DNA of 64,000 bases from Curtobacterium sp. ZW137 (GCF_003762905.1 NZ_RJKS01000004.1:496001-560000), one strand, 5' to 3'. Shown: positions 32,795-41,950, counted from the first letter of the stretch. The notes: generated by a model not told the origin, from the sequence alone. A program made the numbers and translations.

Positions 32795-35700
32795 CGGCAA
32801 CCGCCGCCGTGTCGCGGAGGTGACGGCGCCGACGCGCGACCAGCATCGCGATGCCGAGGGCGAGGAGCACAGCGGCGACGCCGGCCGGACCGGAGACGTC
32901 GGTGCCGGTGAACGCCAACTTCGGGTCGGTGGTGCCGTCGCAGGCCGTCGCACCGCCGGTCGGCAGGCTGAACGACACGGGGTCGAGCGCGGTGCCGGCG
33001 GAGTAGAAGCCGGAGAACGCACTCGCTCCGGTGGCGGTCAGCGTGGCGGGGACCCCCTGCCAGCTCGTGCCGCTCCGCGTGCCGCCGTCGAGGTCGAGCG
33101 TCGCGATCGCGGCCTGCGCCAGACGCACGTCCGCTCCGCCGTCGAGCGCCGTGCTCGTGACGTCCGCGACGAGGGTCGCGGTGCCCGGGCCGGAGAGCCG
33201 CACCGTCGGGTTGCTGAGGGTGACGTCCATCAGGCCGTTGTGCCCGGTGAACTCGACACCGCCCGTCCAGCCCACGCGCCCGGTGGTCGCCGCGGTGTTG
33301 AGCGCACCGGTGCCGCCGGACCAGGTCCAGCCGCCGCCGGTCGCGCTGACCCCGTGCAGGGCGATGGCCCCCTTGGCGATCGAGCCGGTCGTGTAGTTCC
33401 GGAAGCTCTCCTTGAAGCCCCAGGTGAGGGAGGCACCAGACACCGTGTTCGCGGTGCACGTCGCGCCGGCCGCGACGTTCGAGCCCGCTGCACCCGTGCC
33501 GGCCTCGGTGTCGCCGGCAGCGGGGACCTCGACGACCGGCGTGGTCGGGTCGGTCGTGCCGGGGTCGGCAACGGCCGCGTCGTACCCGAAGGAGACGGGG
33601 TCGATCGCCTGACCGCGGTACTGCACCCAGCCGTCGGGTCCGAGCGTGTCGGAGAAGTTCCCGGCGACGTCCGTCCAGGTGTTCTGTGCCGCGGCCACCC
33701 GGAGCAGCTGCGCGGACGTCCTGGTGGTCGTGCCCGTCCCGAGGTCCGCGACGGTGACCCGCGCCGTGTCGCCGAGCCCGGCGGTGTCCGAGGTGGAGAC
33801 CGCGGCGGTCAGTGTGGAGGCACCGGAGGCGTCGGTCACGATCCACGGGTCACGCAGGGCGATGTCGAAGCCGTGCGCCGCGCTGACGAAGTCGACAGCC
33901 CCGGAGTAGCGGATCGTCCCGATTCCCGTGGCCGGGTCGAAGTCGCCGCCCTCGGCCTGCGGGAACACGAAGCGGTCACCGGAGATCGTCGCGCCATCGG
34001 ACACCGTGGTGGTGCCGTGCGCGATGGTGGCGAGGTAGGAGCGCCACGAGCTCTTGAACCCCCAGGCGAGGTTGCCGGAGAGCGACGCGTCGCCGTCGCC
34101 GGCACCAGGGAGGCCAGGGTCGGTGCCGGGCTGCTCGGGGTCGGTGCCGGGCTGCTCGGGGTCGGTACCGGGCTCGGAGGACGCGCCGGTCCAGCTGACC
34201 TCGACGGGCGACGGCGCCTTCTCCGCGTTCTTCGTCGCGGTCGCGGTGCCGTGGTAGAAGGCACGGACGGCGCTCGGGACGCGCATCACGAACGCGTTGG
34301 ACCAGGCGTCGGTACGGGTCGTGTCCCACGTGCCCGCTGCGGTCGTGCCGTCGAAGGCGAGCGGAGCCGACAGCGTGCCGTCCGCGGTGAGGTCGGGCAG
34401 CGATGCACCGGCGACCCGCGCGACGACCGTCCGGACCGGGGCGTCGTCGTTGTCGGTCGACGTGCCGCTCCGGACGCCGGCGCTCCACGCACCGGTCCCG
34501 TCGGCGGCGATCGACAGGGTCGGGTCGACGAGCTCGACCCACTGCCCCGCGGTGGGGAAGTACGCGGTGTAGGCGGCGACACGGATCGCGCCGGTGAACG
34601 CGACCGTGGCGCACGAGGTGTCGACCGACGCCACACCGTTCGAGAGCACGAAGTCCTGACCGTCCACCGCGACGTCGTCGCCGGTCGCGGTCTTGGTCCA
34701 CTCGCTGCTGTACGCCGACCAGTCCCACGTGGCGGAGACGCCGTCGACCGTCGTGGCGCCGGAGCCCGTCGTGCAGGTGGTCGGCTCGGAGACGTCGACG
34801 ACGCCGTAGCTCGCCGCGGCTCCGCCACGGCCGGACAGGACGCCCGAGGACGCGGCGTACGTGGTGTCGCCCGCGTACGCGGCGGAGAGCGAGTGTCCAC
34901 CGGCGCCGAGCGCGCCGGTCCAGGCGGCCGTGCCGTCGGTGCCCAGCGGGACGGTGCCCAGGGTGGTGGGCGAGGCGCTGCCGGCCGGGGTGTCGGTGAA
35001 GGTGACGGATCCCGTCGGGGAAGCCGTGCCTCCCGTCACGGTCGCGGTCACGGTGGTCGGCGTGCCGGCGGTGACCGGCGCTGCCGGCCCCGCGGTCACG
35101 GTGGTGGTGCTGGTCTCGGCGCCCGGAGTCGGCGTGCTGCCGCCGTCGCCGGGCGTGTCGTCGCCGTCGCCCGGCTCCTCCGTCACGAGTTCGCGGTCGA
35201 CGGTGATCGTCACGGGGTCGAGCGCGCTGCCGACCGCCCGCTGCTTCGGAACGGTGTCGCTCGCGGATGCGAACCGTGCGAAGACCTGCGCGCCCTGGTC
35301 GGTGATCGCCGCCGGGGCCGCCGTCCAGGTCACGGTGTCGTCCGTCGAGGACCGCTGTGCCGCGCCGAGGTCGATGGTGGCGAACGTCCGCTCCGCCTTC
35401 GCCGTGGTCGGCAACGCGGGGTCGAGGTCGTGCGACGATCCCGCGGTGACGGCGGAGAGCGTCGCGGTGTCGCCGTCGATGCTGACCGTCGGGGACTCGA
35501 TGTACACGTAGTTGCCCGCGCTCACGCCGACCTGCTGTGCGCCGGTCATGTACCCGATGCGCACCGCACCGGAGAACCGCAGGGTGCCCGTCCCGGTCGC
35601 GTCGTCGTAGCCGCTGCCGTCACCGGCGGCCAGCGGCCAGCTGGCCGTCGCCCCGTCGAACGCCGCCGGAGCGGTGGCGTTCCGGTAGTTCGCGAAGATC

Positions 35701-35861
35701 GTGCTGTACGAGGTGTCGATGCCCCAGCTGAGCGATCCTGCCGTCGCGGGCGACTCCGCTGCCGTCGCGGGCGCTGCGCCGGTCAGCGCAGCACCTCCTG
35801 CGACGAGCGCTGCGAGTGCCATGGCGACGACGGACCGCGTTCGGGTGCGCGTCGTGATCAC
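32787..35861 (-). CDS. htaA: Multi-domain heme receptor HtaA with LAxTG sorting signal
   Basis: A 1024-residue wall-anchored protein. The GTG at 35861 follows AGGAG and starts a signal peptide (VVAMALAALVAGGAALTGAA). Four HtaA-type domains can be read at about 40-215 (SLSWGIDTSYSTIF), 340-530 (a divergent copy, SATWDWSAYSSEW), 585-755 (LAWGFKSSWRSYL) and 800-970 (LTWGFKESFRNYTTG...FTGHNGLMDV). An Ig-like (Big_3) domain lies at about 235-330, and a GTDPEQP repeat linker near 555-575. The C-terminus is LAFTG, a hydrophobic helix and RRRR, which fits class E sortases (LAxTG). HtaA domains bind heme through Tyr and His residues. It heads the minus-strand unit with the HtaB-like gene, behind an iron box. 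Confidence 0.9.
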   Translation of the reverse strand: MITTRTRTRSVVAMALAALVAGGAALTGAAPATAAESPATAGSLSWGIDTSYSTIFANYRNATAPAAFDGATASWPLAAGDGSGYDDATGTGTLRFSGAVRIGYMTGAQQVGVSAGNYVYIESPTVSIDGDTATLSAVTAGSSHDLDPALPTTAKAERTFATIDLGAAQRSSTDDTVTWTAAPAAITDQGAQVFARFASASDTVPKQRAVGSALDPVTITVDRELVTEEPGDGDDTPGDGGSTPTPGAETSTTTVTAGPAAPVTAGTPTTVTATVTGGTASPTGSVTFTDTPAGSASPTTLGTVPLGTDGTAAWTGALGAGGHSLSAAYAGDTTYAASSGVLSGRGGAAASYGVVDVSEPTTCTTGSGATTVDGVSATWDWSAYSSEWTKTATGDDVAVDGQDFVLSNGVASVDTSCATVAFTGAIRVAAYTAYFPTAGQWVELVDPTLSIAADGTGAWSAGVRSGTSTDNDDAPVRTVVARVAGASLPDLTADGTLSAPLAFDGTTAAGTWDTTRTDAWSNAFVMRVPSAVRAFYHGTATATKNAEKAPSPVEVSWTGASSEPGTDPEQPGTDPEQPGTDPGLPGAGDGDASLSGNLAWGFKSSWRSYLATIAHGTTTVSDGATISGDRFVFPQAEGGDFDPATGIGTIRYSGAVDFVSAAHGFDIALRDPWIVTDASGASTLTAAVSTSDTAGLGDTARVTVADLGTGTTTRTSAQLLRVAAAQNTWTDVAGNFSDTLGPDGWVQYRGQAIDPVSFGYDAAVADPGTTDPTTPVVEVPAAGDTEAGTGAAGSNVAAGATCTANTVSGASLTWGFKESFRNYTTGSIAKGAIALHGVSATGGGWTWSGGTGALNTAATTGRVGWTGGVEFTGHNGLMDVTLSNPTVRLSGPGTATLVADVTSTALDGGADVRLAQAAIATLDLDGGTRSGTSWQGVPATLTATGASAFSGFYSAGTALDPVSFSLPTGGATACDGTTDPKLAFTGTDVSGPAGVAAVLLALGIAMLVARRRRHLRDTAAVAGA

Positions 35862-35964
35862 GGGGTCGTTGCTCCTGGTTCGTCCGCCGGCACTGCCGGC
35901 TGCTTGCCGCCGGCGGTGCAGCCGGGGCGGCCCGGCAGAGCCGGACCTGTCGGAGCTGACAGTA

Positions 35965-35998
35965 TTAGGTTCACCTAACCAAGGCAAGCCTTACCTTA
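35965..35998. promoter_or_regulatory. DtxR/IdeR iron boxes upstream of htaA
   Basis: TTAGGTTCACCTAACCAAG (35965-35983) matches the 19-bp iron-box consensus TTAGGTTAGSCTAACCTAA at most positions, and an overlapping second half AGGCAAGCCTTACCTTA lies at 35982-35998. With iron present, DtxR/IdeR would sit here and shut off htaA. Confidence 0.85.
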
Positions 35999-36040
35999 GT
36001 CCGGCGGGGCGGACGCCAGGATTCGAGAGCGGGAACCGCG

Positions 36041-37135
36041 TCACGGGGCGTACACCGCACGGGCCAGCGCGTCGAGCACCGCCGGCGTGCGCGGACCGAA
36101 GCTCAGGATCTGCCCGTCGGCCATGTCGACGAACCGTCGGTGCTCCCCGGCCGGGGTGAGCCCGACCGCGGGCTTCGCCTCGAGCAGCCCGTCCACACCC
36201 CCGACGGACTCCAGCCCGCCGGTCATCACGAGGTACACGTCCGCGTCTGCGGCGACGAGGGCCTCGTCCGTCATCGGGCGGGCACCGTCCCAGCCGATCT
36301 CCGCCGCGACGTCGACGCCGCCGAGGGCCGTCGCGAGCGCGTCCGCGCCGGTGCCCTCGCCGAGCAGGTAGTAGACGCCGCTCGTCCCGCGCAGGTACAG
36401 GAAGGCGATCCGGAGCGGCCGGCTCGATGCCCGATCGGCGAGTGCCGCGACGTCGTGCCCCGTCGCGGCGATCCGCTCCGCCAGCTCCGTGGCCAGTGAC
36501 GCACCCGCCGCGGGCACCCCGAGGGCGGCAGCGGCCTGTCGTGCGAGCTCCGCGGCACCGTCGGGGCTCGGCTCGTTCTCGACGTAGACCACGGTGACGC
36601 CGGACTGCCGGAGCTGCTCGACGACGTCGGTCGGGCCGATGGTGCCGTCCGTCAGCACGACGTCCGGTTCGAGCGACAGCACGGCCTCGGCGTTGATCGA
36701 GTGCCCGTCCTGCGTGACGACGGGGAGCTCCCGGACACTCGAGAAGGTGCTCGACACGTCACGCCCGACCAGGTGGTCGCCGAGGCCGAGCCCCACGACC
36801 GTGGCGGCGAGCGACCCGGACACGTCGAGCGCGAGCACTCGGTCGGTGTGCGTCACGGTCTGCTCCGAGTCGCCGCCGAGGTCGTGCGACGTCACGGTCG
36901 CCGGCAGCTGCGCGCCCCCGGGTTCGACGAGTGGTTCGACGTCGTCGCGCTCGAGCCGTGCGGTGCTCGGTCCGATCAGGTCGACGGCGTCGGTCCCCGG
37001 CCGGAGCGCGGAGATCGGCTGCTCGGCCGCGGCGGAGCCCGAGGCCACCGAAGTGACCTCCCCACCACCAGAGCACCCGACCAGGGCGGCGACGAGGACG
37101 ATCGGGAGTGCGACGACGAACGGACTTCTCCTCAT
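36041..37135 (-). CDS. hmuT: Heme ABC transporter substrate-binding lipoprotein (HmuT)
   Basis: A 364-residue lipoprotein. The lipobox LVGC puts the lipidated Cys at position 21. The mature part is a two-lobed cluster-A binding protein: VLALDVSGSLAATVVGLGLGDHLVG, NAEAVLSLEPDVVLTDGTIGPTDVVEQLRQSGVTVVYVENEP and IAFLYLRGTSGVYYLLGEGTGADALATALGG are characteristic of heme-specific HmuT proteins, with a Tyr pair in GVYYLLG near residue 255 and a Met-rich end. It would accept heme from the HtaA proteins and deliver it to HmuU. It is divergent from hmuU across an iron box and precedes htaA on the same strand. Confidence 0.9.
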   Translation of the reverse strand: MRRSPFVVALPIVLVAALVGCSGGGEVTSVASGSAAAEQPISALRPGTDAVDLIGPSTARLERDDVEPLVEPGGAQLPATVTSHDLGGDSEQTVTHTDRVLALDVSGSLAATVVGLGLGDHLVGRDVSSTFSSVRELPVVTQDGHSINAEAVLSLEPDVVLTDGTIGPTDVVEQLRQSGVTVVYVENEPSPDGAAELARQAAAALGVPAAGASLATELAERIAATGHDVAALADRASSRPLRIAFLYLRGTSGVYYLLGEGTGADALATALGGVDVAAEIGWDGARPMTDEALVAADADVYLVMTGGLESVGGVDGLLEAKPAVGLTPAGEHRRFVDMADGQILSFGPRTPAVLDALARAVYAP

Positions 37136-37136
37136 G

Positions 37137-37155
37137 TGAGGTAAGGCTAGCCTTA
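37137..37155. promoter_or_regulatory. DtxR/IdeR iron box between hmuT and hmuU
   Basis: TGAGGTAAGGCTAGCCTTA matches 15 of 19 positions of the iron-box consensus, by my hand alignment. It lies directly next to the hmuT start codon and 22 bp before that of hmuU, so one site can control both directions. Confidence 0.85.
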
Positions 37156-37177
37156 GTTGGCGCTACACTGCGAACCG

Positions 37178-38248
37178 ATGCTGCAGCGAACCGCCTCCGT
37201 CCCACGCACACGCGTCCGACCCGGTCGGATCACGCTCGCGACCCTCGTGCTCGTCGCCCTGCTCGCTGTCTCGGCCGTCCTGGCAGCAGCCGTCGGGCAG
37301 TACCCGATCCCCGCCGGCGAGGTCGTACCGGGGATCCTGCGCACCCTGCACCTCGCACCGGCTGACCCCGCGCACCTGCTCGCCGATCGCGTCCTCACCG
37401 GCGTCCGTCTCCCCCGGGTGGCGCTCGCCGTCCTGGTCGGCGCCGCACTCGCGGCCGCTGGCACGCTCATGCAGGCGGTGTTCGCGAACCCCCTCGCCGA
37501 CCCCTCCGTCGTCGGTGTGTCCTCCGGCGCCGCGCTCGGTGCCTCGTTCGGTGTCGTCTCCGGCGTCGCGACCGTCGGTACCTGGACCACCCCGGCGCTG
37601 GCGTTCTGCACCGGTCTCGCCACGACGCTCGCGGTGTACCTGCTCTCCCGCTCCGGCGGCCGGACCGAGGTCGTCACGCTCGTCCTGACCGGCATCGCGG
37701 TGAACGCGTTCGCGGGAGCGGGGATCGCGCTCATGACCTTCCTCGCCGACCAGCAGGCCCGCGAGCAGATCGTCTTCTGGCAGCTCGGCAGTGTCAACGG
37801 CGCGCTCTGGTCCGAGGTGCTCGTCGCCCTGCCCGTGATCGCGATCGGTCTCGCCGGGTCCGTCACGCTCACCCGCTCGCTCGACCTCCTCGCACTCGGC
37901 GAGCGCCCGGCGCGACACCTCGGCGTCGACGTCGAGCGGCTGCGGGTCGTCGCCATCGTGCTCGTCGCGCTGCTCGTCGGCATCGGCGTGGCGTTCACGG
38001 GCATCGTCGCCTTCGTCGGGCTGGTCGTGCCGCACCTCATGCGGATGCTGATCGGTCCGGCGCACGGTCCCCTGCTGCTGACGAGCACCCTCGGCGGCGG
38101 CGCACTCGTGCTCGTGGCCGACACCGTCGCGCGCTCGCTCGTCCCGAACGCGGACCTGCCGCTCGGCCTGCTCACCTCGCTCGTCGGCGGGCCGTTCTTC
38201 TTCTGGCTGCTCAGGCGGACCCGCCGCCGGTCCGGGGGCTGGGCATGA
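37178..38248 (+). CDS. hmuU: Heme ABC transporter permease (HmuU)
   Basis: A 356-residue FecCD-type permease with about nine or ten helices. Signature stretches are RLPRVALAVLVGAALAAAGTLMQAVFANPLADPSVVGVSSGAALGA (about 78-125), the WQLGSVNGALWSE loop near 205, and GERPARHLGVDVERLR near 245, the usual ATPase-coupling loop of iron and heme importers. The segment AFTGIVAFVGLVVPHLMRMLIGP near 280 is also typical. The ATG at 37178 was chosen over an upstream TTG. It overlaps hmuV by 4 bp (ATGA). Confidence 0.92.
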   Translation: MLQRTASVPRTRVRPGRITLATLVLVALLAVSAVLAAAVGQYPIPAGEVVPGILRTLHLAPADPAHLLADRVLTGVRLPRVALAVLVGAALAAAGTLMQAVFANPLADPSVVGVSSGAALGASFGVVSGVATVGTWTTPALAFCTGLATTLAVYLLSRSGGRTEVVTLVLTGIAVNAFAGAGIALMTFLADQQAREQIVFWQLGSVNGALWSEVLVALPVIAIGLAGSVTLTRSLDLLALGERPARHLGVDVERLRVVAIVLVALLVGIGVAFTGIVAFVGLVVPHLMRMLIGPAHGPLLLTSTLGGGALVLVADTVARSLVPNADLPLGLLTSLVGGPFFFWLLRRTRRRSGGWA

Positions 38249-39042
38249 CCCCGGCCGGATCGACGATCGAAGTCGACGCGGTCACCGTCCAGCTCGGCGG
38301 ACGAATCGTCCTCGGCGGGGTGTCGCTGCGGGTCGAGCCCGGTGAGCTCGTCGCGGTGATCGGACCGAACGGCGCGGGCAAGTCGACCCTGCTCGCGGCA
38401 CTGTCCGGGGACGTCCCCCTGCAGGCCGGATCCGTCCGGCTCGGCGGCCTGGACGTCGCGTCGAGCCGTCCTCGCGACCTCGCCAGGCTCCGTGCCGTGA
38501 TGCCCCAGGACCACACGATCGCGTTCCCCTTCCCGGCGGCGGACGTCGTCAGGATGGCCAGGGCACCGTGGGCGCGCACCCCGCACGAGGACGAGGACGA
38601 CGACGCCGTCACCGCAGCACTCGCCGCAGCGGGGGTGACGCACCTCGCCGACCGCCCGATGCCGTCCCTGTCCGGCGGCGAACGGGCGCGGGTCACGTTC
38701 GCGCGGGCACTCGCGCAGCGCACCGGCACGCTCCTGCTCGACGAGCCGACGGCATCACTCGACATCGGACACCAGGAGGACGTGCTCACCGAGTCACGGC
38801 GCCTCGCCGACGACGGATGGACCGTCGTCGTCGTGCTGCACGACCTGACGCTCGCGGCCGCCTACGCGGACCGGATCGCACTGCTCGCCGACGGGCAACT
38901 CGTCGCCGTCGGCGAGCCCGACGAGGTCCTGACCGCGGACCGGGTCTCAGCGGTCTACGCACACCCGGTCGTCGTCGTCGCCGACCCGCTGACCGGAGCG
39001 GTCCTCGTCGTCCCGGACCGCCGTGGGCGCGTGCGCCGCTGA
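38245..39042 (+). CDS. hmuV: Heme ABC transporter ATP-binding protein (HmuV)
   Basis: A 265-residue ATPase. Walker A is GPNGAGKST (about 45-53), the Q-loop Gln is in MPQDHTIAF, the ABC signature LSGGERARV is at about 145-153, Walker B is LLLDEPTASLD and the H-loop is LHDLTLAAAYADR. It overlaps HmuU by 4 bp. The stop codon lies inside the stem of palindrome A, which probably terminates the transcript. Confidence 0.93.
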   Translation: MTPAGSTIEVDAVTVQLGGRIVLGGVSLRVEPGELVAVIGPNGAGKSTLLAALSGDVPLQAGSVRLGGLDVASSRPRDLARLRAVMPQDHTIAFPFPAADVVRMARAPWARTPHEDEDDDAVTAALAAAGVTHLADRPMPSLSGGERARVTFARALAQRTGTLLLDEPTASLDIGHQEDVLTESRRLADDGWTVVVVLHDLTLAAAYADRIALLADGQLVAVGEPDEVLTADRVSAVYAHPVVVVADPLTGAVLVVPDRRGRVRR

Positions 39043-39080
39043 CGGGAGGCCCGGTGTCAGCTGGCACCGGGCCTCCCGTC
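39041..39080. repeat. Dispersed palindrome family A, copy 3 (likely terminator of hmuUV)
   Basis: A 16-bp stem (GACGGGAGGCCCGGTG, 39041-39056, pairing with 39065-39080) with loop TCAGCTGG. It overlaps the hmuV stop codon and stands between convergent genes. Confidence 0.85.
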
Positions 39081-39105
39081 CGTCATGTGCCCACCGTGCA
39101 CCCAC

Positions 39106-39726
39106 TCAAGGGTCCGGGGTGTCCCATCCCGTCGGCAACGTCAGCGCTCGGCCGGCCTCGGACGACGGCCTGCGGTCTTCCCAGTGGCCGACGGAGTCGA
39201 TGAACCGCCGCGGGTCAGCGGCGATCCGCTCCCCCGTCCGGCGGGCCGCCGCGAGGTCCTGCTCGCGGAGGTACTCGGTCCCGACAGCCGCTGCGGCCTC
39301 GTCCTCGTCCTTCCAGGTGACCTCGAAGTCCGGTGCGATCAGCAGGTCGAGGTGCCAGTCGACCGCGACGACACCGTGCTGGTCCACCCGCTTCTCGGAT
39401 TCGAGGTTCACGTACCAGCCGGTGAACACCCCGTCGGCATCCCAGAAGTGCAGGACCTGCCAACGCTCGCGGTACGGGATCACCCGGAGCACGCTGCCGC
39501 CGCTCCACGTCCGACGGCCCGTCCCGAGCGCTTGCCGGAACCGGGCCTCCAGCGGGACCGTCCGGGGGTCGGCACCGTCGGACGTCGCCCAGTAGGCGAT
39601 CTCCGACCCGACCGGCAACCACCCCACCAGCCGTTCGGGCGTGGACTCGACGAGTCGGATCGGGAAGGCCGCTTGCAGCCGTCCGTCCGGGTAGCGGTAC
39701 CGCAGGAGTGTCGTGCCCAGGTCCAT
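39106..39726 (-). CDS. DUF402 domain protein
   Basis: A 206-residue soluble protein. The DUF402 core is visible as WQVLHFWDADGVFTGWYVNLESEKRVDQHGVVAVDWHLDLLIAPDFEVTWKDEDE (about 88-142), with its acidic metal-binding residues. Some DUF402 proteins are nucleotide phosphatases, others RNA-associated esterases; which applies here cannot be told. It stands alone, 26 bp from the convergent palindrome. Confidence 0.87.
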   Translation of the reverse strand: MDLGTTLLRYRYPDGRLQAAFPIRLVESTPERLVGWLPVGSEIAYWATSDGADPRTVPLEARFRQALGTGRRTWSGGSVLRVIPYRERWQVLHFWDADGVFTGWYVNLESEKRVDQHGVVAVDWHLDLLIAPDFEVTWKDEDEAAAAVGTEYLREQDLAAARRTGERIAADPRRFIDSVGHWEDRRPSSEAGRALTLPTGWDTPDP

Positions 39727-39761
39727 GGACGCGAGCCTAGGAGGTCAGATCCCCGTGCTGG

Positions 39762-40379
39762 TCAGCGCGCGCGGTGTGCGTAGAGGTCCCGGAGCAGCGC
39801 GATCTCGGCGCCGTGGTGCAGGATCTCCTGGTTCTCCCACCACACCATGGACGGGAGCGTCTCCTCGGCGTCGCTGCCGTACGGGTAGCTGCTCAGACCG
39901 GTCCGGTCGTGGTCGGACTCGTCGACCGACAGCAGCGCCCGACGCCAGGCGGCTGCGGCCTCGCGGAACTGCTCGATGGCTCCGGCAGCGTCCCCTCGTG
40001 ACTCCCAGCGCGTGCGGTCGAACGTCCGGTCGCCCCCGAGGTGGCTCGCACGGCCGGCCAGGGTCTCGGAGAGGTGGTCGAGCCGCCAGGCGATCGTCGT
40101 GATCGGCGGCGGCCACGGGCTCTCGGGGGCACCGTCGCGTCCCCACTCCCCGGCGCCGATGAGCTTCACCGCACCCGGACCGGGACCGTCGGTGCGCCTG
40201 CGTACCGACCAGCACGCTTCCACCGGCTCCCAGCGGTACTCGTCGTCCGTCAGCGGCGGCACCTCGACCTCGCGGCCGTCACCCGAGTCGCTCGACGGCC
40301 CCGCCAGGCGCGTGAGGAGTCGCTCCGTCGCGAAGTCGTACTGTTCGAGCAGCGGCTCGAGACGCTGGTTCGTGGCCAT
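39762..40379 (-). CDS. DinB family protein
   Basis: A 205-residue four-helix protein of the DinB/YfiT-like fold. The three metal-binding His are probably in TIAWRLDHLSETLAGRASHLGG (about 94-115) and VWWENQEILHHGAEIALLRDLYAHR (about 178-202). It starts at the ATG at 40379 (ATNQRLEPLLEQYDF); upstream in-frame sequence is the antisense of the next gene. Members include mycothiol- or bacillithiol-dependent transferases, and an actinobacterium would use mycothiol. The specific reaction is not known. Confidence 0.8.
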   Translation of the reverse strand: MATNQRLEPLLEQYDFATERLLTRLAGPSSDSGDGREVEVPPLTDDEYRWEPVEACWSVRRRTDGPGPGAVKLIGAGEWGRDGAPESPWPPPITTIAWRLDHLSETLAGRASHLGGDRTFDRTRWESRGDAAGAIEQFREAAAAWRRALLSVDESDHDRTGLSSYPYGSDAEETLPSMVWWENQEILHHGAEIALLRDLYAHRAR

Positions 40380-40427
40380 GGCGTGGAGCCTACGGGTCCG
40401 CTCGCCCGGCAGGGCATGCTGGACGGC

Positions 40428-41891
40428 ATGACGACCACGACGGAACTGCGAGCGCGCATCCAGGACGACCTGACCCGCCTCGGTGAGCAGCACGGCGTCC
40501 CCGGCGCGGCGGTGGCGTTCTCGCTGGGGACCGACGTGGTCGAGGCGACCCACGGGGTCCTCAACACCCGGACGGGCACCGCGGTCACCCCTGACTCGCT
40601 CTTCCAGATCCAGTCGATCACGAAGGTGTTCACGGCGACGCTCGTCATGCAGCTCGTCGACGACGGGCTCGTCGAGCTCGACGAACCCGTCCGCTCGTTC
40701 CTGCCGGAGTTCCGGACCGCCGACGAGGCAGCCAGCGCGAAGATCACCGTCCGGCACCTCCTGACCCACACCGGGGGCTTCGAGGGAGACCTCTGGCAGC
40801 CCACCACCTCGGGCCCCGACGCGCTCGACCGGTTCGTCCGCGACCTCGTGAGCCAGGCCGCGCAGCACAGCGCGCCGGGCGAGCGGTGGTCGTACTGCAA
40901 CGCGGGCTACGGCACCCTCGGACGGCTGGTCGAGACCACGCGCGGGCTGCCGTACGAGCAGGCACTCCGGCGGTACCTGCTCGAGCCGCTGGGCATCGAG
41001 GAGGTGGCGTTCTCCGCGAGCCAGGCCCTGGCGTACAGCACCGCGATCGGCCACGTCCACCGGACGGACACCGGTCCGGACACCGTCTCGGACGCCGTCT
41101 CGGACACCGGCCCGGACACGGTCTCGCACGCCGACGAGCTCGGCCCGTCCCGGGAGTGGGCCCTCATGCCGCCGTCGAACCCGGCCGCCGGCAACCAGCT
41201 CGCCATGTCCGCGCGGGGTCTCCTCGCCCTGGGGCAGCTCTTCCTGTCCCACGGGGTGGCCCCGACCGGTCAGCAGCTGCTCTCGGAGACCTCGGCAGCG
41301 ATGATGCTCCGTCCCGAGGTGCCGCTCCGGGGTGTCGGCTCCGTGCCGTCGTACCAGTCGCTGGGCTGGGCCCTGCTCCGGCCGGGCATCGCCGAGCACG
41401 GCGGCGGAGCCCCCGGTGTGGCCACCCAGTTGGCCATCGCACCCGACCGGTCGGTGGCCGCCGCCGTCGTCACCAACGCGGACGTCGGCGGGCGGCTCGC
41501 GCGTGACCTGCTGGACCCGTTGTTCGCCGAGTTCGCCGACATCGCTCCGGCAACGACAGCGCCCGTGCCGAGCCCCGCACTCCGCGTCGCCGACGCGACG
41601 CCGTACACCGGTCGCTACGCCACCAGGCAGACCGAGTCCGAGGTCACCCACGATGCAGACGGACGGCTCTGGCTCGCCGAGGAACCGGTGCGCGAGGGCG
41701 CTGCCATGTACCGCACGGCCGGAGCATCGCCGACTGCCACGAGGAACGAGCTCCGCCCGATCGAGCGGGACACCTTCGGGATCATCGGCGCCGACGGCGC
41801 GCTCAGCGGCACGGTCGACTTCGTCGACCCCGACCGCCACGGCCGGTTCCGGCTCCTCGCCAAGGGTCGGGTGGCCGAGCGGCGGTCCTGA
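40428..41891 (+). CDS. Serine hydrolase of the beta-lactamase/D-Ala-D-Ala carboxypeptidase (class C) family
   Basis: A 487-residue enzyme. The catalytic SITK motif places the nucleophile at Ser63 and the base Lys66. The second motif is YCN at 156-158, and the third is HGGG around residue 325. No signal peptide is visible, so it is probably cytoplasmic, as many EstB-like esterases of this family are. A C-terminal beta-barrel-like lipocalin part (about 390-487) follows. A low-complexity insert DTGPDTVSDAVSDTGPDTVS lies near 214-233, produced by an imperfect DNA duplication. Two in-frame ATGs exist (40416 and 40428); I chose the second. Confidence 0.85.
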   Translation: MTTTTELRARIQDDLTRLGEQHGVPGAAVAFSLGTDVVEATHGVLNTRTGTAVTPDSLFQIQSITKVFTATLVMQLVDDGLVELDEPVRSFLPEFRTADEAASAKITVRHLLTHTGGFEGDLWQPTTSGPDALDRFVRDLVSQAAQHSAPGERWSYCNAGYGTLGRLVETTRGLPYEQALRRYLLEPLGIEEVAFSASQALAYSTAIGHVHRTDTGPDTVSDAVSDTGPDTVSHADELGPSREWALMPPSNPAAGNQLAMSARGLLALGQLFLSHGVAPTGQQLLSETSAAMMLRPEVPLRGVGSVPSYQSLGWALLRPGIAEHGGGAPGVATQLAIAPDRSVAAAVVTNADVGGRLARDLLDPLFAEFADIAPATTAPVPSPALRVADATPYTGRYATRQTESEVTHDADGRLWLAEEPVREGAAMYRTAGASPTATRNELRPIERDTFGIIGADGALSGTVDFVDPDRHGRFRLLAKGRVAERRS

Positions 41892-41950
41892 ACGCGGCCC
41901 GGCACCGCATCCGGACAGGAGGCTCGGGTCGCGCCTGGCAGGCTGGTCCG

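Noticed and set aside
32580-35978. A 1132-codon open frame antisense to htaA
   Set aside because: High GC makes long antisense frames common. The product is an Arg/Gly/Pro-rich composition without domains, while the opposite strand encodes clear HtaA domains with a signal peptide.
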